A DNA stretch of 64,000 nt, taken from Oegoconia quadripuncta (Eukaryota; Arthropoda; Insecta; Lepidoptera; Autostichidae). The position numbers and the translations under genes were made by a program. This document shows, one piece after another, positions 31,965 to 42,085 of this stretch; position 1 is the first letter of the stretch; the number at the start of each line of letters is the position of its first letter. The notes beneath the pieces were generated by a model that ran no database searches, was not told the DNA's origin, and worked only from the letters and a program-made list of their open reading frames with translations. The stretch spans positions 21,201,771 to 21,265,770 of the forward strand of contig OX438743.1 of the NCBI GenBank assembly GCA_949316235.1, read 5' to 3'.

Positions 31965-32148
31965 CCGGCAGCGGTATTCCCGAACGAGTACGACATTGGA
32001 ACCTTCAAGAAACGAGCCTACACCTTCCTCAAAGGCCGGCAACGCATCTGTGACCCTTTTGGTGTCCATGGACGGCGGTGATTGCTTTCCATCAGGTGAC
32101 CCGCATGCTCGTTTGCCGCCCTCTCATATAAAAAAAAATCCCCTTTGT
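31965..32148 (+). mobile_element. LINE C-terminus and 3' end, ATCAGGTGACCCGC type
   Basis: The frame ...FPNEYDIGTFKKRAYTFLK followed by GRQRICDPFGV is the end of a LINE RT. The UTR has TTTCCATCAGGTGACCCGC, TGCTCGTTTGCCGCCCTC and an A-run. This type is widespread in Lepidoptera (memory). Note the shared CATCAGGTGA with LINE-E and SINE-A. Confidence 0.65.
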
Positions 32149-32319
32149 GTAATAATCATATAACGATTTATACAGGACTAAGGGATGTTTTACCTTCTAA
32201 CAAATACAGATGACTTTTAGAACTGGAAGTGTCTTTTTACCGACTGCTTCAAAGAGGAGGGTAACGTTTTTCTGGTGTATGTATGTAGATTTCTATATTG
32301 CAGGAGGCAACTTCATTTA

Positions 32320-32425
32320 TCTGTCAGTCATTATGTCCAAGCAACTACTGCTTTGGAAAGGGAAATCATCTGTGGTAAAAGAAGCGGCGCGAACCCACAG
32401 GATCATTGTTTCCTTTTTTATCAAA
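32320..32425 (-). mobile_element. LINE 3' fragment related to 11106-11340
   Basis: TCAGTCATTATGTCCAAGC, TTGGAAAGGGAAATCATCTGTGG and AACCCACAGGATCATT match the earlier copy in the same orientation. Confidence 0.6.
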
Positions 32426-32430
32426 TAAAT

Positions 32431-32695
32431 AATAAATATCCTTGGACATACACACAGCGCCATCTAGTTCCACTTTAAGCAACTATAGGCTTGTGTTGTT
32501 GATACCAGATGGTTGATATACTACATAAACATATTTTTTTTTGTAAATAAATACACATATAAATCAAAAACATCCATAACTCGGGAACACATGTCTGTAT
32601 TCATCATACAAACATATGCCCCTAACGGGATTCGAACCCGCGACCTTTTGGTATAGCAGCAGAGTTTCTAACCACTACACCAAACAGGTCGTCAT
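32431..32695 (-). mobile_element. SINE-B, full length
   Basis: Complete minus-strand copy: GTTTGGTGTAGTGGTTAGAA, GGTCGCGGGTTCGAATCCCG, the body and the end AAGGATATTTATT. It is among the best-preserved B copies. Confidence 0.87.
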
Positions 32696-32998
32696 AACGG
32701 AGTTGATCTTCTCCATCACATCCATTTCACCAAATGATACTTTCTGAATGCAAATTCTTGACTCGTCGGTGTAAATACCAAAATCGAAGCATGCCTATAA
32801 TATATGAGGAGTTCCCACAATTCCAGATCCAATCCATTCAATTATAGATCCCATCATCAGAACAGCATTATGCTGGGACCATCCTGGAAGTGTGTCCTAT
32901 TAAATAAAAGAATTTTCTTAATCGGTTTACAAATGACCGATTTCTAAGGATACAAACATTAAAAAAATACAACCGAATTGATATCATCCTTCTTTTTG

Positions 32999-33350
32999 AA
33001 TTCAGTGAAAAACAAGCGCCGTAGTTATACGTCAATCTCTATAAACCACGAGTATGCGGCGCTTGCAGTGGAGACATTGGGCCCGTGGTCTTCTAACACG
33101 AAACAATTTGTAAAGGATTTATCCGTTAGACTGGTCCACGCCTCTGGAGATGTGAAAGCTGGTGCATACTTTGCTCAGCAGCTGAGCTTATGCATTCAGC
33201 GGGGTAATAGCGCTAGCGTACTAGGTACGGTACTCACGGAAGCGAGTTGGACGGCGTATTTTTTCTATAAGACATATTTTAAATTGTGTTTTATAAATTT
33301 GTTGTTTCATGTACATACTTAATTAAATATTTTTAATAAAATATTTCATT
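32999..33350 (+). pseudogene. Family X protein, C-terminal ~80 codons
   Basis: The frame contains EYAALAVETLGPW, SGDVKAGAYFAQQLSLCIQR and GNSASVLGT. After that a one-base deletion relative to the 11.7-kb copy diverts the frame. From memory the motif set (VETLGPW ... GD.RAG.YF.QR.SLAIQRGNAAS..GT) closes a large mobile-element-type protein found in many invertebrates. A homologous copy lies at 55150-55380. The UTR shares TGTGTTTTATAAATTTGTTG with the 11.7-kb copy. Confidence 0.6.
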
Positions 33351-33362
33351 AAGTGTGAAATT

Positions 33363-33735
33363 GGAGATTTTTTCCTTCGTTATTCATATGTACCATGATT
33401 TTCAAAGCTAAATCCAAATTTGTTTTTTATTCGGAAAATGGAACATTATTTCAAGGTTTCACATGAAATATTTTTTAATTACTGGGCTTAAAATTGAACA
33501 GAGCTCTTTTCATATGCTTCCCATAATCATTTCTTAGATTCGCTTAAACTTTTATAAAGCGGTTACTTTTAAAAATTAACGCTGCCTATACTTAACTAAA
33601 TGTTAGTCGATAATACACACAGTTTAGCTAAATTTGGATTTGCCGTTCTCAAAAAAAAAAAAATGTTTGAACGGAGAAAACAGTCTTAATGAAATTCTTC
33701 ATACAAAACGCCAATTTCATAGGTAAGGACCTAAT
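33363..33735. mobile_element. MITE-F copy 2, left end lost
   Basis: Same body as MITE-F and an intact right end: AACGCCAATTTCATAGGTAAGGACCTA. It begins immediately after the family X UTR. Confidence 0.75.
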
Positions 33736-34224
33736 ATAATTATGTCGGAGTATTTTCACTGAAATTTTGTAAAGTTATAGCGCGATACAATAATATTCAC
33801 CTTCGAAAAATGTTTCGTCACACGTCTAGTACAGTGACGTATCGGATCGCGCATTATGGTGTTAGCTCTAATGGTCCCTACACTGACGGAGAACCGCTAT
33901 CCTGTTATTTGCCAACACAACTGACTTAGATTGATGGATCGTATCGAATATTTGTAACGAGACTGCGGTTTATAAATTCACTTGGGTATTCCGGAATATT
34001 TATTTAGCTAGTGGGCTTCGATCATTGAAAAATAGTCCAGTAATAACAATATAAGTTTCAAAACCAAAAAACCCGACAGCATATTTAGCATTTTACGGGC
34101 GCCAAGTTGGATTTTTACCATGGCATCTATCTTATGACACTCCTGGGCTCACACATGAATCCAACGACACCATGCACTTTGAAATCGGTCAGGGCGTAGA
34201 AATCTACATACATACTACTACATA

Positions 34225-34390
34225 ATTCCCTTCCGGCGTCAGTCTTTCCTGAATCGTACAACCTTGGGATCTTCAAGAGCAGGGTGAATAGGCATCTACT
34301 GAGATCGCATGCTTCGTCTTCGGCCACATCGTCACTTGCCATCAGGTGAGATTGTGGTCAAATGCGTATCCAGTTAACTATAAAAAAAAA
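34225..34390 (+). mobile_element. LINE-E 3' end
   Basis: CCTTCCGGCGTCAGTCTTTC, CAACCTTGGGATCTTCAAGAG, GGCATCTACTGAGATCGC, CATCGTCACTTGCCATCAGG, TGTGGTCAAATGCG and an A-run. In frame it gives a LINE-like end (NLGIFKSRVNRHLL). Confidence 0.75.
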
Positions 34391-34402
34391 ATACTTACAT
34401 AC

Positions 34403-34432
34403 ATTATTAGCTTGCGATCTGCCTAACATTCA
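34403..34432 (+). mobile_element. Inverted stub of the neighbouring LTR end
   Basis: ATTATTAGCTTGCGATCTGC (34403-34422) is the exact inverse of 34504-34523 inside the LTR, followed by CTAACA (34423-34428). The stub lacks about 18 bp present in the other copy. Confidence 0.6.
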
Positions 34433-34460
34433 ATTTATACAGTCCACTTGCTCCTCAAAC

Positions 34461-34478
34461 ATCCGGCTCGAAGGACCA
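34461..34478 (-). other. Primer-binding site matching the 3' end of tRNA-Tyr
   Basis: The plus strand reads ATCCGGCTCGAAGGACCA, which is what the 3' end of an insect tRNA-Tyr should look like (acceptor TCGAAGG plus CCA). On the minus strand it is TGGTCCTTCGAGCCGGAT, three bases inside an LTR end. This is the expected primer site of an LTR retrotransposon. The tRNA identity is from memory. Confidence 0.65.
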
Positions 34479-34481
34479 AAA

Positions 34482-34856
34482 TGTTAGATACGGGATCGCA
34501 ATCGCAGATCGCAAGCTAATAATAAAATATAATAGTAAAAATTACCTAAAATAGCACTTCACAGCAAGAGCAGAGAGACAAAGACCACATCACATCTAGA
34601 GAAACAATGTTCAAACTTAAAACTAAAGCCGTCAGGTCTGATTGCCAGTACCCAACACATAACTTACACTAATAGCTGTAACGCAACGGTCCCATATGAT
34701 ACACATAAAACAAACAGCTAATGAATTAAATTTGATATAGGTAAGGTAGACTATCTAAGTGCAAACAAAGACATCTAGAGAAAACAAAGGTACTATTGTG
34801 TATCACATTGCGTAGCACGACAGCAAACTTCTTTACTCTCCTGGCCCCTTGTAACA
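34482..34856 (-). mobile_element. LTR of a tRNA-Tyr-primed retrotransposon (BEL/Pao-like?)
   Basis: Bounded on the minus strand by TGTTAC... (34856) and ...CTAACA (34482), so the ends are inverted (TGTTA/TAACA). The primer site follows at once. Only about 50 bp of internal sequence survive before an inverted stub of the same LTR end. The pol region is absent. The BEL/Pao assignment is a guess from primer choice. Confidence 0.55.
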
Positions 34857-35164
34857 CGAGTAGAGATACACACCCCCCGATCGATACCTAATATAACATA
34901 CTGAACATTACCTCTCTGATATATCACTGTACTAGGTGTTTAAAAGAGTATTGATTTTCATGTCGTACCTACGTGTAGATATTGTTAATTCTATGAAGAC
35001 ACTATACCTATACTGCTAAGTGTTTGGTTTTAGTGTGTGCTTGTATTTTTTAAGCGACTTATAAAGGAGGAGGTTATTAATTCGGGCTAAAAGAGCTGGA
35101 TTTCAATTTGGCCGTTTGTATGTTTTTTTTTATGTATTTTCAACGATGTCTCCGAGATTTGGCG
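34857..35164. other. Unassigned
   Basis: No recognised repeat or gene. Confidence 0.3.
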
Positions 35165-35519
35165 GTTTTTTTTTATGCACAACTGGTTAGCTCTTGACAT
35201 CAATGACACCTGATGTTGAGTGAAGATGAGACCGAAGGTGGTAGCGTACTGACCCTGAAACCACATTTTATTTGGGGGACTGGCTATCTTATCTCTGACA
35301 ACCGGAACACAACAATGCTATAAACATTGCTGTTTGGCGGCAGATTTAGATAAGATGGTGGATGATTTAGATTTAGGTATGATGATGGATGATGGAAACC
35401 CCAACACATTTGGGGACTGGCTATCTTATCTCTAACAATCGGAACACAACAATGCTATTGACATTGTTGCTTGGCGGCAGATTGAGATAAGGTGGTGGTA
35501 GCTAGCCAGGCGGACATTT
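35165..35519 (-). mobile_element. SINE-A with internal tandem duplication
   Basis: The segment from CCCCAACACATTTGGGG-type sequence through TTGGCGGCAGATT.AGATAAG is present twice (about 35260-35362 and 35398-35495), joined by a GATGATGGA-rich linker. The tRNA-like head is missing. The duplication could have arisen by template switching or unequal exchange. Confidence 0.75.
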
Positions 35520-36015
35520 CTAGACATTTCTTACTACTACCTCAAACCCTGAACGTAGCTAATTCTGGCTACGCTATTTATTCTTTACGCTCGGTCTATT
35601 AACAATAAACGTTTGTGGAAGATACTTACGTTTAGGTCAATTACTGAGAAACACAAGTTTACATTGTAAACCTCGTATTTTACTGGTCTAATTTCTGTGT
35701 AAAACTAAATTACTTTGCTTAAAAAGCATCTACCTACTCCAGCTGGAAATTTCAACGAACTTTGTGAGCAAATAGCAAATTGCATTAGGCACTGAAACAA
35801 GATTCGTAATTGGATGTAGAAGTTTTTGTTTTTCTCCCTGGCGGTACATGAAATCTTTTCAGGATGGAGACTATGCTTCTTTTGGGTAGAGAAGTGCTCT
35901 ATAGCACTCATATCCACCACAGAAACGATCGAAGGCAAAAAAAGATTAATTATTTGTTAGTACGTTAGGAGACGGATCACAAACTGTTAAGAAAGAATAC
36001 ATTTAGAATAATTTT
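35520..36015. other. Unassigned
   Basis: A 77-codon minus frame at 35705-35938 shows no family signature. Otherwise nothing is recognised. Confidence 0.35.
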
Positions 36016-36018
36016 ATC

Positions 36019-36172
36019 TTTATGCATGACGTGTTCGTACTTGACCTCAATCCCACCTGATGTTAAGTGAAGATGAGGTCGAAGGTGGAAGCGTACTGAC
36101 CCGGAAACCCCAACACATTTGGACTGGCTATCTTATCTCTGACAACCGGAACACAACAATGCTATTAACATT
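36019..36172 (-). mobile_element. SINE-A 3' half
   Basis: GCATGACGTGTTCGTACTTGACC ... AACACATTTGGACTGGC ... AACACAACAATGCTATTAAC (plus strand). Truncated toward the head, with a small deletion in the GGGG run. Confidence 0.75.
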
Positions 36173-36179
36173 GGTATAG

Positions 36180-36630
36180 AATTACTAATGTTAATAACTA
36201 AGAAAATATTAGTAAATATCCTATGACACTCCTTGTATCAACGACAATCCAACGACGCCATGCCATTAAAGATATTATTTACACATACGGGCCAAGGATG
36301 ATATTAAAATAAATATTATCTAATTTCTTGTGATTACGAACAGTTTGCCTTTACCTAGTGTTGCGTGTAAAAATTTCCCAAACACCTCACGCGAAGCAGT
36401 AAAAAGCCTAAACTGAAACTTATCAACTTTTTGTAAAGCGGGTCCCGGTATCGCTTTTTGTTACTCGATTTTCCCTTTCAGTGCCGTGAGAAAGCGCCAT
36501 TTGTTAGTTTTAGGGTTCCGTAAGATACGCCCTTTTATGGCTGACGTTAATGCACTATTTTGCCTAATCTCAGTCTGTTAGAGCCTATTCTCACAGACAT
36601 CCTTGGTTTTTTAGTGTTATTAGATTTAAT
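36180..36630. other. Mostly unassigned
   Basis: Contains GGGTTCCGTAAGATACGCCC near 36515, shared in style with the 12.7-kb repeat. No gene was seen. Confidence 0.3.
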
Positions 36631-36634
36631 TTAG

Positions 36635-36975
36635 GTACATATTCAACCTATCCTGTTGATATACAAAATCTGCCTTTCAATACATTTAAAGATACTATAA
36701 TAACTTATTAAGAAAGCATATTATAAAATATCAGACTAATTAGATGATACACATCCATGGACATAAGATCGTTCGCATGCCAGGCTATTTCACAATTAAT
36801 AATGAAATGCCTTTTAGTAATATAAAAACCTGTTTTAAAAAGTACAACCTCTCGAGTTTCTTGCTTGTTCTTCTCAGGGGAAAATTGCCTTTTGAAAGTA
36901 GCTTAAAAAATGCAAAATCTGACTATTTTAAGTGTACCTTGTATACCTACAAAATAAAGCTTTTTTGACTTTGAC
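36635..36975 (+). pseudogene. LINE-J relic, last codons and 3' UTR
   Basis: Sequence equivalent to VDIQNLPFNTFKDTI...KKAYYKISD (broken by small indels), then a CGTTCGCATGCCAGGCTATT block and the tail CTCTCGAGTTTCTTGCTTG...ACAAAATAAAGC. It aligns with the 7.05-kb relic. Confidence 0.65.
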
Positions 36976-36989
36976 CTATACATACTTCC

Positions 36990-37220
36990 CGACGTTTATC
37001 CCAAATAAGGTGGTTAGAGATATCCCAAACTTTAGTGTTTGGGCGTTACACATATTAAAAGTTAAATGCTTGAAACAACATCCACCTTCACCTTACGAGA
37101 TATACAGAAATGCATCGGATGGGCCCATCGCCAAAATCTATAAATGTTTTTTGGTGGAAAGGCCCTTACTCGACTTTTATGACACGATTATTGTTTTTAC
37201 GTGGATGGACTTTATATGAA
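36990..37220 (+). pseudogene. Coding segment G (copy 2, decayed)
   Basis: AAGGTGGTTAGAGATATCCC leads into a 95-codon open frame whose part SPYEIYRNASDGPIAKIYK aligns with copy 1 at 21.9 kb (LPYEIYRNAHVTEGEPIAA). The later part is diverged and contains indels. It sits directly after a LINE-J tail. Confidence 0.4.
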
Positions 37221-37270
37221 CGTTACATTTTTTTTTCTCTTTATTTATTTACCAACAGTTATTAACACTT

Positions 37271-37865
37271 AAACATTGCAATTTATAAATTAAGGTCAAG
37301 AGATACATTAAGACAAATATTTAAAGAAATTAATATTTTAACATTTTCGTCACAACATATATATGAAAATCTTGTATATGTTAAGAGAAATATATATTCA
37401 TTCGAGAAACATTGTGACCGACATAATGTCAATACAAGGAGCAAAAATCAATTAGCTGTACCTTTTAGTAGACTTAGTAAAGTTAGTAAGTCATTCAGAG
37501 GTCAATGTGTGCTTCTACAACAAGTTTGCCATGGATATACGGAATCTTCCGCTTAATAAATTTAAACTTATTATAAAACAAAAATTATGTAAAAAGGGAT
37601 ATTACAAAATTTCAGACTATATTAATGAAAGTAATCCATGTGATTAAACGGCTTCTCTACACGACATATAAAATTGTTGTAACCTTTCTTGATTGTAAAT
37701 GATTTATTGAAAAGAGACAAACCCTCTGAGTTTCTCGCTAGCTCTTCTCAGTAGTGGTCGCGTTCCGAGCTAGTGGTAGTTTAAAAAACAAATGACGTTC
37801 ATAAGTGCATATTGTATTGCCTACATGACTAAATGATTTTCATTTCATTTCATTTCATTGTTTTA
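37271..37865 (+). pseudogene. LINE-J variant relic with one frameshift
   Basis: Reads AIYKLRSRDTLRQIFKEINI, LTFSSQHIYEN, NTRSKNQLAVPFSRLSKVSK and SFRGQC. A one-base insertion near 37510 follows, then FAMDIRNLPLNKF, KKGYYKISDYINESNPCD and a stop (37648). The 3' UTR (CCCTCTGAGTTTCTCGCTAG, GGTCGCGTTCCGAGCTAG) ends with an (ATTTC)n tail at 37843-37860. It is a different subfamily from the 7-kb copy, because the UTR differs. A nearly identical UTR copy sits inside a SINE-B at 53036. Confidence 0.75.
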
Positions 37866-38640
37866 AAATAAATAATATTTGATAGATGGTGAGCGTCATA
37901 ACGAATTACAGGTAAACACCTCATGCAATAAAAATAAATTACAGAATTAATAACAAACATATGACTAAGATAATTTGTGTAACATCAGAATTATACAAGT
38001 GCAAAAGGTCATAACATCATACGAAACAATAACGATATTATTAGGTACACCAACACTATAATGTGTCATACTCTTATGATGGCTTACACAGTAGTTTTGT
38101 TCTGATATGAATACTTATTACAGGCGTACACAACATTGATAACAAAGCTACACTAGTTACTTAAGTAGTAATAAAATATATAATTTGATAGTACTCAATT
38201 ATTTAATTATAAATAAAGTATTGATGTAATAATATTATGGTCAGAATTACAAAATAGTAAATACACATTTAAAAAAAAAACAAAATATGCTGTCGGGATT
38301 TTTGTTTTTTAAATACTCAAATAGTCATTCTTAAAGCTATTCTAGTTATCTTTCGGTAAATGATAAACTGACTTCAATAATATTAATCTTGTTTATGCAG
38401 ACCGTCATTTCGTCAACCGTTCGTTACCGTCAAGCGTAGACTGGGCGTCTTTAGTATTCCAACGGCTCAAGCCAGTAATTACCGCTCTCTTCATACTGCG
38501 TTAAGAGCAAGTTAACACTACCAATGATTAAATCCATTTTAATGAAATATTGTTTTAGCATCGGAATGAAAGGCATTTCTAATGTATCGATAAACCATCC
38601 ACAATAAAAAAAATATCCATGTATATCTATATTTCATCAG
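37866..38640. other. Unassigned AT-rich sequence
   Basis: About 770 bp without a recognised repeat or plausible coding frame. Confidence 0.35.
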
Positions 38641-38900
38641 CAAGATATTAAATTCCCATACGCTCGTTGATGCAGAGGTATCGTGCTTGTCGGAGGCCGG
38701 ATCTGCCTGGAGTGCGTCATTTCCAGAAGAAGATTGTCCTTCGGATTTGGGAAGCCAGAGCTTATGGGACAAACCAGCTAAGCACAACCCACCGTGAGCT
38801 ATTGGCCAATTGTCAAGACGACACTGAGCGTGCACGTCTACTGGCAGTCTCGGAAAAAGACTATACTATCTATCGTCGACTATACTATCGTCACTCATAA
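38641..38900 (+). other. Possible ORF1 remnant upstream of a LINE endonuclease
   Basis: A 77-codon plus frame (TTHRELLANCQDDTERARLL, AVSEKDYTIYRRLYYRHS) and an opposing minus frame overlap. Position just 5' of the endonuclease ORF fits ORF1 of the same LINE, but no zinc knuckle or other ORF1 motif is visible. Confidence 0.25.
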
Positions 38901-39013
38901 CTTAATAATAGGTATTGCCACAATGCATCCGGTGTGGATGTTTTGCGACTCCGAAAAACATTACTAGGTACGTCAATATATTTTTAATTTTGATTTTTGT
39001 TATTAAGTAAATA

Positions 39014-39986
39014 ATGCTCACGTTAGTAATTGATCTAAACTACATCTTAATGGCTTGTCATAAACTAAACATTTTCTATCAAAACGTAAGAGGACTTCGT
39101 ACCAAATGTTTGAATTTTTATAACAATATACTTTCTACCGATTATGACCTAATTATTATAACAGAAACTTGGCTGCAAAGTGACATCCTGGATACTGAAA
39201 TTTGTGATGAGAGATACGACATATTCCGCTGTGACCGTGACCTTGACCTAAGTAGTAAGCGCTCAGGGGGCGGAGTCATCATGTATTACATTTTCGCGTA
39301 AAAAAATACCCTTAATTTTTTCTTACAATATTAATGGCGTTGTGATCCAGAGGGTTGAGGTCGTTCGGGACCTGGGAGTTCTATTAGACACCAAGATGAG
39401 CATGTGTGATCATATAGAATACATTACAAAAAGATCTTATCGTAACCTAGGATTCGTAATACGAACATGTCAACCTTTTAAGTGTCTGTTAAGCTTAAAA
39501 ATAGTATTCTATGCCTACGTTAGATGCATCTTAGAATATGCGAGTCCTGTATGGTCACCTTGTTATTCAATCTACATGAATATGATAGAACGAATTCAGA
39601 AAAAATTTGTTACACATTTAAATTACAAATTTAAAAAAGCGAAATTACCATATTCGGATAACTGTCATGATTATGGCCTCCTAACTCTGACTGAGAGACG
39701 CAAGTTAATGGACATGGGGCTCCTATATGACATACTCCACTGTAGAATTGACAGCCCTGAACTTTTGGCTGGAATTTATTTTTCAACGCCGATCAAACGT
39801 ACAAGACATACTCCCCTATTTAATGTACCCCATCATACTACAAATTATGGCAGTAACTGTACCCTAACACGTTTGGTTCGTACGTATAATCAACATTTCC
39901 GTAATTACGACTTATTTAATGTTTCTAAAAAAAGCTTTAAAAGTAAGATTAGGAATGAGTTGCTTAACTTCCCCATCGTCCGTTGA
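39014..39986 (+). pseudogene. LINE ORF2 with internal deletion: endonuclease start joined to RT end
   Basis: KLNIFYQNVRGLRTKCLNFY, DYDLIIITETWLQSDI and FRCDRD...SGGGVIMYY form the first third of an apurinic-type endonuclease (QNVRGL, ETWL and GGG are signature spots). The frame stops at 39301. From 39310 the sequence is the RT tail: NGVVIQRVEVVRDLGVLLDT, YVRCILEYASPVWSPCY, NMIERIQKKFVTHL, and stop at 39986. The rest of the endonuclease and the RT fingers and palm, including YADD, are deleted. It is a Jockey/CR1-type LINE, dead for RT. Confidence 0.85.
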
Positions 39987-40210
39987 TTTGAGTTGATTTG
40001 GCTCCATGCCTACTTATTGAACTGGTAACGAGTTGACAACTTAATTATCTATTTATCTATAGTATATTGTATTTAATTTATTATATATTATATTTATTTT
40101 CTATATTTATATAATTCTATATTTATATGTAATAGTATTGTATATAAGTCAGTATTTATATGTAGTTTATGTATGCTTGTGTTTGTTTAGTCATCATGGA
40201 TTAGAATATA
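39987..40210 (+). mobile_element. 3' UTR of the deleted LINE
   Basis: AT-rich non-coding sequence with ATCTATTTATCTATAG and TATTTATATGTA runs directly after the RT stop. The end is not defined. Confidence 0.35.
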
Positions 40211-40590
40211 ATCTCTAGATGAGTATGCAAATTATCATTCACTACACTGCTTTCCTCACTGTAGGTGTGATCGGCAGCACATCAGTGTGTGCGCGAAGAC
40301 CTAAGTACCGGTTACTTTAATATAGTTTATGTCTCAAAATGCTTCAATTACAATCCCTGGTATTGTTGGTTGGATAGGTTTTAGTGTTTTGTCTTGCAAT
40401 AATATCACATAATGTGCTGTCGCGGTACTGAACTCAACTGTATAAAAACAACATGCATTATGCTCTCAAATTAATTAAGTTGTGGATAGCTGTTAATGAC
40501 TAGTATAAGAAATCAGATCCATTGTAATCTCTCGAATATGATAAGTTGTTGTTATCCCGAATAATTAAAATTAAAATAAAATAAAAATAA

Positions 40591-40731
40591 GAGTCTGGAC
40601 ACTGGTTACATGCTCTTGCTTCCCAGAACCTAGGCACCATCCTCGATCCCAATGCCCTACGTATTGCCATTAGTTTACGTTTGGGTGCTAAGTTGTGTGA
40701 ACCTCATCGCTGTTCATGTGGTAAGGTTGTG
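40591..40731 (+). pseudogene. Family X protein, internal 47-codon segment
   Basis: An uninterrupted frame reads ESGHWLHALASQNLGT, ILDPNALRIAISLRLGAKLC and EPHRCSCGKVV. The W(L).A......GT.LD...LR.A..LRLG...C..H.C.CG pattern belongs, from memory, to the same protein family as the QRGNAAS C-terminal segments, lying N-terminal to them. C-x3-H-x2-C-x-C may bind zinc (inference). It is cut on its right by an inverted LINE-J piece at 40737. Confidence 0.55.
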
Positions 40732-40736
40732 TATAT

Positions 40737-40830
40737 TATAATATTTCATTATTAATTGTGAAATAGCCTGGTTATGCGAACGGGCTGGTTATGTCCATGA
40801 ATGTTTATCATCTAAATAATCTCACATAAA
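40737..40830 (-). mobile_element. LINE-J fragment
   Basis: The minus strand encodes the DDKHSWT-like end and stop, then the post-stop block seen at 7490-7530. Its right part matches 28086-28150. Confidence 0.6.
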
Positions 40831-41160
40831 TAATAACAGGTGAAAGTGTCGTGAACTCACAAAACTTGTCAAAGGTCAAGCCAGTTCATAGAAATGAACC
40901 GGCTTAAACTCTGTCAGGTTGACGTCACGGAAGCGACGTCACTGGCGTGGGTTCACGTGGCCACATAAATCAGGGGCTCATCACTAATTCATCAACTTAA
41001 TGGTTCCGCATGATAATCGAAGCGAACCCGCCGCCTGTGTTTCAGTTATTTATTACCGTTTATCTAAAAGCAAACTTCTATTAAACCTATATTATTACAT
41101 TGTTATATATTGGATGTGTTTTTTTACTATAAGGAAAAAAATAGCGTCTCATCTCATAAT

Positions 41161-41322
41161 GCCAACTTCGCAAAATGCCAACCGCTCGCGAAATGACAAC
41201 TTTTCAGAATGCCAACTTCTCAGAATGCCAACTTCTCAGAATGCCAACTTCCCAGAATGCCAACTTTTCAGAAAACCAACTTCTCACAATGCCAACTTCG
41301 CATAATGACAACTTCTGACGGA
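41161..41322 (+). repeat. 16-bp minisatellite, about ten units
   Basis: Unit CAGAATGCCAACTTCT. GCCAAC occurs at 41161, 41177, 41211, 41227, 41243, 41259 and onward at 16-bp steps, with a single 18-bp step near 41190. A plus frame stays open through it. Confidence 0.9.
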
Positions 41323-41360
41323 ACAAACTGGCAGGCATAAAAAAATACTAAAATATAAAA

Positions 41361-41621
41361 CTGTTTGGTGTAGTGGTTAGCAACTCTGACCGCTATACCA
41401 AAAGGTTGCGGGTTCGAATCCCGCTAGGGGCATATGTCTGTGTGATGAATACGGACATGTGTACCTGAGTTATGGATGTTTTTCATTTATAATAAGTATT
41501 TATTTAAAAAAAAAAATGTACTTATGTAGTATATCAACCATCTAGTATTCACAACACAAGCCTATAGTTGCTTAAAGTGGAACTAGATGGCGCTGTGTGT
41601 ATGTCTAAGGACATTTATTTC
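41361..41621 (+). mobile_element. SINE-B, full length
   Basis: CTGTTTGGTGTAGTGGTTAG, GGTTGCGGGTTCGAATCCCG, GGGGCATATGTCTGTGTGATG, full body and CTAAGGACATTTATTTC. A close-to-consensus copy. Confidence 0.88.
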
Positions 41622-41765
41622 TTTATAAAAAAAATAACCGGCAAAAAAATAAAAGTCGCAAATGACAGTCAATCAAATTGTAATGTCATACTTTAACTTG
41701 TAGAGCGGTGTGTAGGAACTTAAAATACCCTTAAGGTAAGTACCCGCCTGGGGTGCGATGTCAGA

Positions 41766-41909
41766 CAACCTCCTCGTGTGCCTGATGGCTACTTGTCCCC
41801 CTGGATACGTCTGGGGGGAACGGTAGTCGTTGGGCCGGTGCACCCTGGGCATCGGTCAACAACTCCCTTTAAGGGTTCTTGTTGACCGATGGCTAATACA
41901 CACACACAC

Positions 41910-41955
<46 letters not shown>

Positions 41956-42085
41956 CCTCCTCGTGTGCCTGATGGCTACTTGTCCCCCTGGATACGTCTG
42001 GGGGGAACGGTAGTCGTTGGGCCGGTGCACCCTGGGCATCGGTCAACAACTCCCTTTAAGGGTTCTTGTTGACCGATGGCTAATA
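41766..42085 (+). repeat. 132-bp direct duplication split by a (CA)n tract
   Basis: CAACCTCCTCGTGTGCCTGA...TTGACCGATGGCTAATA occurs at 41766-41897 and again at 41954-42085 with no difference that I can see. Between them lies CACACA...CGCACACACA (41898-41953). It sits at the presumed 5' end of the R1-like element. Confidence 0.92.

Noticed and set aside
34403..34523. A 121-bp MITE with perfect 20-bp inverted ends
   Set aside because: The right arm is part of an LTR next to a tRNA-Tyr primer site, so an inverted LTR stub explains it better.
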